DNA of 47,497 nucleotides, taken from contig MPDD01000020.1 of the NCBI GenBank assembly GCA_001874265.1, forward strand, positions 1 through 47,497. The letters are read 5' to 3'. Shown piece after piece: positions 8,184-15,117 of the stretch (the first letter of the stretch is position 1; every line of letters begins with the position of its first letter). Position numbers and translations under genes: made by a program. This stretch comes from Bacteroidetes bacterium MedPE-SWsnd-G1. GTDB taxonomy: Bacteria > Bacteroidota > Bacteroidia > Flavobacteriales > Flavobacteriaceae. The notes below the pieces were generated by a model, which saw nothing but the letters and a program-made list of their open reading frames with translations, had not been told where the DNA came from and made no database searches.

Positions 8184-9812
8184 TTAAACCTGAATTACTC
8201 CCATATTAAATGGTTTTTCTATTGGCGCTTGATTTGCCGCTTCAATTCCCATACTAATCCATTTTCTTGTATCTAACGGATTAATGATAGCGTCTGTCCA
8301 GATTCTAGAAGCAGCATAGTAGGGAGATGTTTGTTTATCGTATCGTGCCTCTATGGTTTGTAGTATTTCTTGTTCTTTTTCAGGTGTAATCTTTTCTCCC
8401 TGTTTTTTACGCGTTGCAGTTTCAATTTGTAGTAATACCTTCGCTGCTTGGGCACCACCCATAACCGCCAATCTTGCGGAGGGCCATGCTACAATAAATC
8501 TTGGATCATAAGCTTTACCACACATGGCATAATTTCCTGCACCATATGAGTTACCAATAACGACCGTGAATTTCGGTACAACCGAATTGCTAACAGCATT
8601 TACCATTTTGGCTCCATCTTTTATTATGCCTCCATGTTCCGATTTACTACCTACCATAAACCCGGTAACATCTTGTAGAAAAACCAAAGGAATTTTTTTC
8701 TGGTTGCAATTGGCGATAAATCTAGTAGCCTTATCCGCAGAGTCGGAATAAATAACACCTCCAAATTGCATTTCTTTTTTAGCGTTTTTTACTACTTTTC
8801 GCTGATTAGCAACAATTCCTACGGCCCATCCATCAATTCTGGCATATGCGCAAATAATCGTTTTGCCATATCCTGTTTTGTATTCTTCAAAATCAGAATT
8901 GTCAACCAATCGTTTCATGATATCCTTCATATCATAAGGATCTGTTCTTAATTTGGGTAAAATTCCATAAATATCTTGCTCATCTTCTTTAGGGGTACCT
9001 CCTTCAATTCTGTTAAATCCAGCATTTTCTGGGTTTCCAATTTTAGAGACAATATTTTTTATTTTATCCAAGGCGTCTTTATCATCAGTGGCTTTATAAT
9101 CTGTAACACCGCTAATTTCGCTATGAGTTGTTGCGCCACCTAAAGTTTCGTTATCAATACTTTCTCCAATAGCCGCTTTAACTAAGTAACTACCCGCTAA
9201 AAATATGCTTGCTGTTTTGTCAACTATAATGGCTTCGTCGCTCATAATTGGCAAATATGCTCCACCAGCAACACAACTGCCCATAATAGCAGATATTTGA
9301 GTAATTCCCATACTGCTCATTACGGCATTATTCCTGAAAATACGTCCAAAATGTTCCTTGTCTGGAAAAATTTCGTCTTGCATTGGTAAATAAACTCCAG
9401 CACTATCTACAAGGTAAATAATTGGTAATTTATTTTCAATTGCAATCTCTTGAGCTCTTAAGTTTTTCTTTGCAGTGATAGGGAACCAAGCACCAGCCTT
9501 TACAGTGGCATCATTAGCAACAACAAGACATTGTTTTTTCGAAATGTACCCAATTTTTACAACGACTCCTGCTGATGGACATCCGCCATGTTCCTTATAC
9601 ATATCATCCCCTGCAAATGCACCTATTTCTATGCAGTCTGCATTTTTATCTAATAAATAATCGATACGTTCTCTTGCGGTTAATTTTCCCTTTTCATGCT
9701 GCTTGTCAATTCTAGATTGACCGCCACCTTTTTGAACTTTTAAAAGGCGTTTTTTAAGTTCGCTAAGTTGAAGTTTATTAAAGTCTTCGTTTTTGTTGAA
9801 GTTAAGATCCAT
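8184..9812 (-). CDS. Acyl-CoA carboxylase carboxyltransferase (beta) subunit, methylcrotonyl-CoA type
   Basis: 542-residue carboxyltransferase subunit of a biotin-dependent acyl-CoA carboxylase. The crotonase-like halves show GSCVAGGAYLP with the acyl-CoA oxyanion region in the first half and GNSYGAGNYAM with AWPSARLAVMGG in the second. The first-half sequence GRIFRNNAVMSS and the LGGATTHSEISGVTDY segment resemble methylcrotonyl-CoA carboxylase beta (leucine degradation) more than the propionyl-CoA type, but that is by-eye reading. The biotin-carboxylase/biotin-carrier subunit is not in the window. The frame extends to an ATG at 9857, but a -7-like TACTTTAG (9836-9843, minus strand) lies in that extension and MDLNFNKNEDF begins a normal family N-terminus, so 9812 is chosen. 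Next gene is yebC. Confidence 0.85.
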   Translation of the reverse strand: MDLNFNKNEDFNKLQLSELKKRLLKVQKGGGQSRIDKQHEKGKLTARERIDYLLDKNADCIEIGAFAGDDMYKEHGGCPSAGVVVKIGYISKKQCLVVANDATVKAGAWFPITAKKNLRAQEIAIENKLPIIYLVDSAGVYLPMQDEIFPDKEHFGRIFRNNAVMSSMGITQISAIMGSCVAGGAYLPIMSDEAIIVDKTASIFLAGSYLVKAAIGESIDNETLGGATTHSEISGVTDYKATDDKDALDKIKNIVSKIGNPENAGFNRIEGGTPKEDEQDIYGILPKLRTDPYDMKDIMKRLVDNSDFEEYKTGYGKTIICAYARIDGWAVGIVANQRKVVKNAKKEMQFGGVIYSDSADKATRFIANCNQKKIPLVFLQDVTGFMVGSKSEHGGIIKDGAKMVNAVSNSVVPKFTVVIGNSYGAGNYAMCGKAYDPRFIVAWPSARLAVMGGAQAAKVLLQIETATRKKQGEKITPEKEQEILQTIEARYDKQTSPYYAASRIWTDAIINPLDTRKWISMGIEAANQAPIEKPFNMGVIQV

Positions 9813-9870
9813 TAAAATTAGATTGATTTGGAGTGCTAAAGTACAAAATACCTTCATACTATGTCGTTAT

Positions 9871-9900
9871 TATTTACCATGTAAATATATTCCTTGGAAA
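9871..9900. promoter_or_regulatory. Two operator-like sites of the redox cluster
   Basis: Site 1 is a 7-3-7 inverted repeat TATTTAC-CAT-GTAAATA (9871-9887). Site 2, TATTCCTTGGAAA (9888-9900), covers the TTG of the doxX promoter. Both match the palindrome TTTTCCATGGAAA found before pirin (11741-11753) at 11 of 13 positions. A MarR regulator is encoded within the same gene run, so these are candidate MarR binding sites. Confidence 0.55.
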
Positions 9901-9924
9901 ATAAAATAATTTGTTGTACGTTTG
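9894..9924 (+). promoter_or_regulatory. Promoter of the doxX redox operon
   Basis: TTG (9894-9896), 20 bases, TACGTTTG (9917-9924): an exact flavobacterial promoter, 22 bases before the first ATG. Its TTG lies inside the second operator-like site. Confidence 0.8.
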
Positions 9925-9946
9925 TACCGAATTAAAACTATAAAAA

Positions 9947-10303
9947 ATGAAACGAGATAAAATTATTTATTATATCGCAACAGGATTGTTAACTGCTTTT
10001 GCTTTACTTTCGGTTGGAATGTATCTGTTTAATCATGCAGAAGTGGCAGGAATGTTCGAAGGTTTCGGATATCCGACTTATATTATTTATCCATTGGCAG
10101 TTGCTAAGGTATTAGGGCTAATAGCAATTTGGAATCCAAATTTCAAAGCACTTAAGGAGTGGGCGTATGCCGGATTCTTTTTCGATTTTGTTTTGGCATT
10201 TTTTGCCCATTATATGATTGGAGATGGAGAACAAATGGGAGCAGTAATGGCAATGGTATTGTTAATAGGTTCGTATATATTTAGTAAACGTATTAAAGCA
10301 TAA
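9947..10303 (+). CDS. DoxX-like four-helix membrane protein
   Basis: 118-residue membrane protein with four hydrophobic helices (about 8-28, 45-63, 71-90, 95-113) of the DoxX family. Family members are small membrane proteins often found in oxidative or electrophile stress operons; in Bacillus the DoxX-like MhqP is controlled by a MarR regulator together with a reductase and a dioxygenase, which parallels the gene set here. First gene of a five-gene run, 3 bases before the FMN reductase. Biochemical role unknown. Confidence 0.75.
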   Translation: MKRDKIIYYIATGLLTAFALLSVGMYLFNHAEVAGMFEGFGYPTYIIYPLAVAKVLGLIAIWNPNFKALKEWAYAGFFFDFVLAFFAHYMIGDGEQMGAVMAMVLLIGSYIFSKRIKA

Positions 10304-10306
10304 TTT

Positions 10307-10837
10307 ATGAAAAAAGTAGTTGTTTTAGCAGGATCTAATAGTAAGAACTCTATCAACAAGCAATTGGCAACATATGCCAGCACAAAAGTTGAAGATGCAG
10401 AAATAAACATTTTAGATCTTAATGATTTTCCAGTTCCTATTTATGGAATTGATTTGGAAAATGAAGCTGGAATTCCAGAGAATGCGGAGAAATTAAGCAA
10501 CGAGATTGCGGGGTCGGATGCAATAATTCTATCCTTAGCAGAGCATAACGGAAGTTATGCAGCAGTGTTTAAAAATGTATTTGATTGGATGTCTAGAATT
10601 GAGGCTAAAGTTTGGAGAAATAAACCAATGCTTTTAATGGCATCTTCGCCAGGTGGTAGAGGTGGAGCAGGGGTTCTTGGTAGCGCAAAAATGGCATATC
10701 CACATCAAGGAGGAAATATTGTTGGAGAGTTTTCCCTTCCAAGTTTTTTTGATAATTTTAGTGATGGAAAAGTTTCAAACCAAGAATTGAACAATCAATT
10801 GAGTTTAGAGGTTGCTAAACTGAATGATGCACTTTAA
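10307..10837 (+). CDS. NAD(P)H-dependent FMN reductase / oxidoreductase
   Basis: 176-residue flavodoxin-fold protein of the NADPH-dependent FMN reductase family. The phosphate loop AGSNSKNSINKQLA (about 8-21) binds FMN; SLAEHNGSYAAVFKNVFDWMSR (about 77-98) is the family's second signature; ASSPGGRGG (about 112-120) is the third flavin loop. Likely uses NAD(P)H to reduce flavin, quinones or related electrophiles in the cytosol. Second in the doxX operon, 9 bases before the iron-sulfur gene. Its place beside a MarR regulator and pirin suggests a role in quinone or electrophile detoxification (inference). Confidence 0.85.
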   Translation: MKKVVVLAGSNSKNSINKQLATYASTKVEDAEINILDLNDFPVPIYGIDLENEAGIPENAEKLSNEIAGSDAIILSLAEHNGSYAAVFKNVFDWMSRIEAKVWRNKPMLLMASSPGGRGGAGVLGSAKMAYPHQGGNIVGEFSLPSFFDNFSDGKVSNQELNNQLSLEVAKLNDAL

Positions 10838-10846
10838 AACGAAGTT

Positions 10847-11281
10847 ATGGAAAATGAAAAGAAAGAAATAATTAAGAATTATAGTAATAAGGATATCACT
10901 GTTACTTGGAAGCCGAACACCTGTATACATGCAACCCATTGTTGGAAGCGGTTGATACAGGTTTTCAATCCTAAAAATAGACCATGGATAAATATGGAAG
11001 GCGCCACAACAGAAAGAATTAAAAAACAAGTTGAAGCTTGTCCATCTGGTGCATTGTCATATGTTTCAATTAGCGAGGAAAGCAGAGAGGAGTATCAATT
11101 AGAAACCAGAGTTGAAACCATGGAAAATGGACCTTTATTGGTGTATGGAACATTAAATGTTAAGCACGCTGATGGTTCTTTAGAAAAGAAGAATAAAACA
11201 ACGGCATTCTGTAGATGTGGTGCGTCAACAAATAAACCATACTGTGATGGTAAACATAAAGATATTGAATTTAAAGGATAA
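10847..11281 (+). CDS. 4Fe-4S mono-cluster and CDGSH iron-sulfur protein
   Basis: 144-residue fusion of two small iron-sulfur modules. Residues about 15-70 form a divergent 4Fe-4S mono-cluster domain with cysteines in CIHATHC and CPSGAL. Residues about 100-140 form a CDGSH zinc-finger-like domain with CRCG...YCDGKH, the three-Cys one-His set that holds a 2Fe-2S cluster. Likely a cytosolic redox or cluster-transfer protein. It sits between the FMN reductase and the MarR gene (6 bases), so probably serves the same redox response. Confidence 0.85.
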   Translation: MENEKKEIIKNYSNKDITVTWKPNTCIHATHCWKRLIQVFNPKNRPWINMEGATTERIKKQVEACPSGALSYVSISEESREEYQLETRVETMENGPLLVYGTLNVKHADGSLEKKNKTTAFCRCGASTNKPYCDGKHKDIEFKG

Positions 11282-11287
11282 TAAATT

Positions 11288-11725
11288 ATGGGTGACTTTG
11301 CAAAAGAGATAAATTCAAAATTTCCAAACGAAGGAATTAAAGCTATGCTAAATGTTGTGTACACATCTAACTGGATCATCAGTCAGCAAAATGAAGCCTT
11401 TAAACCATTTGGAATATCGCCACAGCAATATAATATATTAAGAATTTTACGTGGAGCCGGCGAACCGTTAAAAGTTCAAACGATTAAAGAAAGAATGATT
11501 GAACGAGCACCAAATGCCACGAGACTAATGGATAAGTTATGTGCTAAAGAACTGATTAGAAGATTCAATTGTGATAGTGATCGTCGTGTGGTTTATGTAG
11601 AAATTAATCAAAAAGGATTGGATCTTGTTCAAGAAATTGTGGCGAAGGAAGATTCAAATTTATGGAATACTTTGACCGAATCTGAAGCAAAGAAATTGAA
11701 TGAATTGTTGGATAAAATGAGGTAA
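11288..11725 (+). CDS. MarR-family transcriptional regulator
   Basis: 145-residue winged-helix regulator. GISPQQYNILRILRGA starts the DNA-binding region, KERMIERAPNATRLMDKL is the recognition helix, and CDSDRRVVYVEIN is the wing with the DRR signature typical of MarR. Two cysteines (C85, C95) flank the wing; MarR proteins with sensory cysteines are known to respond to quinones or oxidants, but nothing here proves that. It lies inside the redox run, before pirin, with matching palindromes before doxX and pirin, so autoregulation of the cluster is the simplest reading. Confidence 0.85.
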   Translation: MGDFAKEINSKFPNEGIKAMLNVVYTSNWIISQQNEAFKPFGISPQQYNILRILRGAGEPLKVQTIKERMIERAPNATRLMDKLCAKELIRRFNCDSDRRVVYVEINQKGLDLVQEIVAKEDSNLWNTLTESEAKKLNELLDKMR

Positions 11726-11740
11726 AAATTTGTTAATTTA

Positions 11741-11764
11741 TTTTCCATGGAAATTAATGGAAAT
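11741..11764. promoter_or_regulatory. Operator-like palindrome before pirin
   Basis: A perfect 12-bp palindrome TTTCCATGGAAA (11742-11753), followed by a second half-site so that ATGGAAAT occurs at 11747-11754 and 11757-11764, exactly 10 bases (one helical turn) apart. It matches the two sites before doxX at 11 of 13 bases each. Confidence 0.55.
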
Positions 11765-11793
11765 GAAATTATTTAATTACAAAAGAAGAAGTT

Positions 11794-12666
11794 ATGAATA
11801 CATTAAAATCAATACAAAAAATAACAGATAGCCCTATGGTAAGTATGGGGCCAATAAGATTACGACAACCACTGCCAAATGGCGATATAGATAAGGTAGA
11901 TCCGTTCATTTTATTGCATCATTATGGACCTTATGCAATTAGTGAGTTTAATAACCCCTTTGATTTAGGACCGCATCCGCATCGTGGTTTTGAACCAATT
12001 ACATTACTATATAAAGGAGAACAACTTCACCGAGATTCCTTAGGAAATGAAATGTTAGTAAAAGCAGGTGATGTGCAATGGACAACTGCAGGTAGGGGTA
12101 TAATTCATTCAGAAGGACCTACCAAAGATTTTGTAATGAAAGGAGGAGAGTTGGAAGGAATTCAATTATGGCTGAATTTGCCTGCCGATAAAAAAATGAT
12201 GCCTGCAAATTATCAACATGTAAAAAGTGAGGATATGCCAGTTGTTTCAAATCCGGATAATTCAATTGAATTAAAAGTGGTTGCAGGAAGGCAGGTGAAT
12301 GAATTAGGATTAATTAAGACTCAAACCGAAGTAAATGTGTTTATGGTAAAGACTACAGGAAAAGGTGCAATGGAAATTGATATTCCAACTTCTCATGAAT
12401 CCTTTATTTATCTATTGGATGGTGAGGTAATCATAAATAACACTGTAAATCTTAAGAAAGGAGCCTCTCAAATGGTAACGTTTAATCAAGATGGAAATAA
12501 GGTTCATTTGAATTCGGTTGTAGAGAGTAATGTTTTAATTCTGTCTGGACAACCGATAAATGAGAAAATAGCACAATATGGCCCATATGTAATGAATACA
12601 CAAACAGAGATTATGGAAGCTATGCGAGATTATCAAATGGGGAAGATGGGTTATTTAGCAACCTAG
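11794..12666 (+). CDS. Pirin-family protein
   Basis: 290-residue bicupin. The N-terminal cupin carries the pirin signature: GPHPHRGFEPITLL and HRDSLGNE, then QWTTAGRGIIHSE, which supply the His/Glu ligands of a mononuclear metal. The C-terminal cupin (about 170-285) lacks such a cluster, as is usual. Many bacterial pirins are quercetin 2,3-dioxygenase-like or redox-sensing proteins; the substrate here is unknown. It is 68 bases downstream of the MarR gene with an operator-like palindrome in the gap, and a purine-rich AAGAAGAAG precedes the ATG. Confidence 0.9.
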   Translation: MNTLKSIQKITDSPMVSMGPIRLRQPLPNGDIDKVDPFILLHHYGPYAISEFNNPFDLGPHPHRGFEPITLLYKGEQLHRDSLGNEMLVKAGDVQWTTAGRGIIHSEGPTKDFVMKGGELEGIQLWLNLPADKKMMPANYQHVKSEDMPVVSNPDNSIELKVVAGRQVNELGLIKTQTEVNVFMVKTTGKGAMEIDIPTSHESFIYLLDGEVIINNTVNLKKGASQMVTFNQDGNKVHLNSVVESNVLILSGQPINEKIAQYGPYVMNTQTEIMEAMRDYQMGKMGYLAT

Positions 12667-12680
12667 TTAGAATGCGTAAA

Positions 12681-12745
12681 ATAATACAGTATGATTGTAT
12701 TATGAAAAATGTATACATTTGATTGGTTTAATTAAAGTACTTTAA
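12681..12745. promoter_or_regulatory. Cluster of three palindromes before the FAD oxidoreductase
   Basis: The 279-base gap between pirin and the FAD oxidoreductase holds ATAATACA-N7-TGTATTAT (12681-12703), the perfect palindrome AAATGTATACATTT (12707-12720) and the perfect palindrome TTAAAGTACTTTAA (12732-12745). None is followed by a T-run, so they look like binding sites rather than terminators. The rest of the gap to 12945 shows no reading frame or clear promoter; TATCTTTTG near 12818 is a poor -7 candidate. Confidence 0.45.
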
Positions 12746-12945
12746 CGTTGACATAATTATATGTAGCCAATATGAGCATCCTGTTTTATTCAATCTATTC
12801 ACTATTTATAGGTATTTATCTTTTGAAGTGCATTTTCAACAATCTTGAACCGTAAATTTATGAGTTCGCAGACGGCTTATTATTAATTACAATTGATATA
12901 GTTTGGATAGATAGTAAAGTGATACCTAGATTAAATAAGAGCAAA

Positions 12946-14832
12946 ATGAGAAGGTCGATAAGTGCTTTTAAAAGTTATACATTCATATTGGTATTAGCAG
13001 TATGTTTTGCAGGGTTTTCGCAAAAGGCTAAAAAGGTAGATGTTTTAGTTGTTGGAGGAGGAGCGAGTGGAACTACTGCGGGAATTCAAGCAGCGAGATT
13101 GGGTGTTAAGACACTTATTATCGAAGAAACTCCATGGATTGGAGGTATGTTAACATCGGCAGGTGTTAGTGCTATTGACGGAAATTACAGATTGCATTCT
13201 GGTTTATGGGAAGAATTTCGGCAGGCTTTGATTACACATTATGGCGGAGAAGAGAAGTTAAAGACAGGGTGGGTTAGCAATGTTTTGTTTGAGCCACATA
13301 TAGGAGAAGAGATTCTCACTAAAATTTGTAAAAAAGAATCCAATCTAACCATACATCGAAACAGTCATTTGACAAGTATAAAGCAGGAAGAGAATGGGTG
13401 GTTAGTTAAAATTAATTCGGAGGGAAGAGAAATAGAAGTTAGTGCCAAAAGGGTTATTGATGCCACGGAGTTGGGTGATGTAGTTAAAAAAATAGGGATC
13501 CCTTATGATATTGGGATGGATTCAAAACGTGAAACAGGTGAAGATATAGCACCTGAAATGGAAAATAACATAGTTCAAGATCTTACCTATGTTGCTGTTT
13601 TGAAAGACTATGGTGAGGGTGCGGATAAAACGATTGAAAAGCCAGTAAATTATAATCCGGTCGTTTTTAAATGCACTTGTGCAGGAAAATGTACAAAAGA
13701 GGAAAGTGGTAAAACACTTTGGGATTGTGATAAAATGATGGAGTATGGAAAGTTACCTAATGGTTATTACATGGTTAATTGGCCAATTTATGGGAACGAT
13801 TATTATGTGAATGCCATAGAAATGTCTGAAAAAGAGCGAAAGATTGCATTTGATAAAGCAAAAGAATATACCTTGAATTATGTCTATTATCTACAAACAG
13901 AATTGGGATATAAAAATTTAGGAATAGTTCAAGATATGTATCCGACTAGTGATGGTTTACCGCTAATTCCGTATCACAGAGAATCAAGGAGAGGGAAAGG
14001 AATTGTTAGGTTTAATATTAACGATTTATCCAAACCATTTAGTCAGAAAAATAATTTATACAGGACGGGAATCGCTGTTGGAGACTACCCAGTAGATCAC
14101 CACCACTATGCTTATCCAGAATCAAATACCCTTCCTGATTTACACTTTTATCCAGTGCCATCATATTCAATTCCTTTGGGAGCCTTAATTCCAAAAGAGC
14201 AATCAAACTTCATATTTTCGGAGAAAAGTATTTCTGTAACAAACCTTGTAAATGGTACTACAAGACTTCAACCTGTATGTTTGCTAATTGGTCAAGCTTC
14301 GGGGGTATTAGCTGCTTTATCCGTAAAAGATAATGTATCTCCAGAAGAAGTATCTGTTAGAAAAGTTCAAAATGAATTGCTAAAGGCGAGTGCTTTTCTA
14401 ATGCCATATTCAGATATTTTAGTGGGTGATTTTGGATTTAAAGCTATACAAAGAATTGGTGCTACGGGTATATTGAAGGGAGAAGGTAAAAATGTGGGAT
14501 GGGAAAATCATACATATATTTATCCGCATGAGTTAATTATGGTTGACGATCTTATTGAAGGTTTAAGAAATTGGATTGATCTTGATTCAAAGAATTTTCT
14601 ATCAAAAAAACCTTCATTTAATGAATTGGTTGAAATATTTTATCTCCTTTTACGTAATTATGGTATTTCAAAATCTAAGGCTAACATTAAAAAAGAAATG
14701 AATTCTATTGCAAAACATAATGGATTTAAGAATTATTTAAATGAATTAACTAGGTTGCAATTCGCAGTTCTTTTAGATGAAGTAGTAAACCCTTTTAATT
14801 TGAGGGATGTGAGTCATTTAGGTGAATTTTAA
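12946..14832 (+). CDS. Exported FAD-dependent oxidoreductase (FAD_oxidored family)
   Basis: About 628 residues. An N-terminal signal peptide (RRSISAFKSYTFILVLAV, cleavage near GFSQ) is followed by a Rossmann FAD-binding fold VDVLVVGGGASGTTAGIQAA and ETPWIGGMLTSAG. RVIDATELGD and the later LIGQASGVLAAL are further flavin-fold landmarks. The closest known type is the FAD-dependent oxidoreductase family that includes 'xanthan lyase'-annotated proteins of Bacteroidota; substrate unknown. It has a cysteine group (CTCAGKC and a fourth Cys 12 residues later) in the middle. The frame opens at GTG 12919; ATG 12946 gives a more typical signal peptide and is chosen. Standalone gene with an unusual palindrome-rich leader. 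Confidence 0.75.
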   Translation: MRRSISAFKSYTFILVLAVCFAGFSQKAKKVDVLVVGGGASGTTAGIQAARLGVKTLIIEETPWIGGMLTSAGVSAIDGNYRLHSGLWEEFRQALITHYGGEEKLKTGWVSNVLFEPHIGEEILTKICKKESNLTIHRNSHLTSIKQEENGWLVKINSEGREIEVSAKRVIDATELGDVVKKIGIPYDIGMDSKRETGEDIAPEMENNIVQDLTYVAVLKDYGEGADKTIEKPVNYNPVVFKCTCAGKCTKEESGKTLWDCDKMMEYGKLPNGYYMVNWPIYGNDYYVNAIEMSEKERKIAFDKAKEYTLNYVYYLQTELGYKNLGIVQDMYPTSDGLPLIPYHRESRRGKGIVRFNINDLSKPFSQKNNLYRTGIAVGDYPVDHHHYAYPESNTLPDLHFYPVPSYSIPLGALIPKEQSNFIFSEKSISVTNLVNGTTRLQPVCLLIGQASGVLAALSVKDNVSPEEVSVRKVQNELLKASAFLMPYSDILVGDFGFKAIQRIGATGILKGEGKNVGWENHTYIYPHELIMVDDLIEGLRNWIDLDSKNFLSKKPSFNELVEIFYLLLRNYGISKSKANIKKEMNSIAKHNGFKNYLNELTRLQFAVLLDEVVNPFNLRDVSHLGEF

Positions 14833-14903
14833 GAATCTGAAACTTAAGTTCTCTTAGACCAGAAAAATTACCTATTAATTTCCGATATTTGTATTTCATA
14901 GCA

Positions 14904-14919
14904 TGCGTTTTTCAACGCA
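14904..14919 (+). other. Hairpin in the leader of the CAL67264-ettA transcript
   Basis: TGCGTT/AACGCA, a perfect 6-bp stem with loop TTTC, ends 15 bases before the ATG of the small membrane protein. No T-run follows, so it is not a terminator; it would sit next to the ribosome-binding region of the mRNA. Confidence 0.4.
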
Positions 14920-14934
14920 ATAAAATTTAGAATT

Positions 14935-15117
14935 ATGTCAATGAATAAAAATACGGTTCTTACTTGGGCCACGTTTATAATGATATTTGTAGGAGTTGTT
15001 CTCATTGGTTTAGGAGCCTTTAGATACGATGATGTTGCCGGATGGGGTTTTGCTGCAGTAGGAGTCGGTTTTTTTGCAAATGCATGGGTGTTTAACGCAT
15101 TAAAAGGGAGAGTGTAA
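14935..15117 (+). CDS. Small two-helix membrane protein, CAL67264 family
   Basis: 60 residues with two hydrophobic helices (about 8-28 and 36-54) separated by a short FRYDDVAGWG loop. This matches my memory of the CAL67264-type membrane proteins that precede the ABC-F gene in Flavobacteriaceae. Its TAA overlaps the ettA ATG by one base (TAATG), so the two are translationally coupled. Function unknown. Confidence 0.65.
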   Translation: MSMNKNTVLTWATFIMIFVGVVLIGLGAFRYDDVAGWGFAAVGVGFFANAWVFNALKGRV

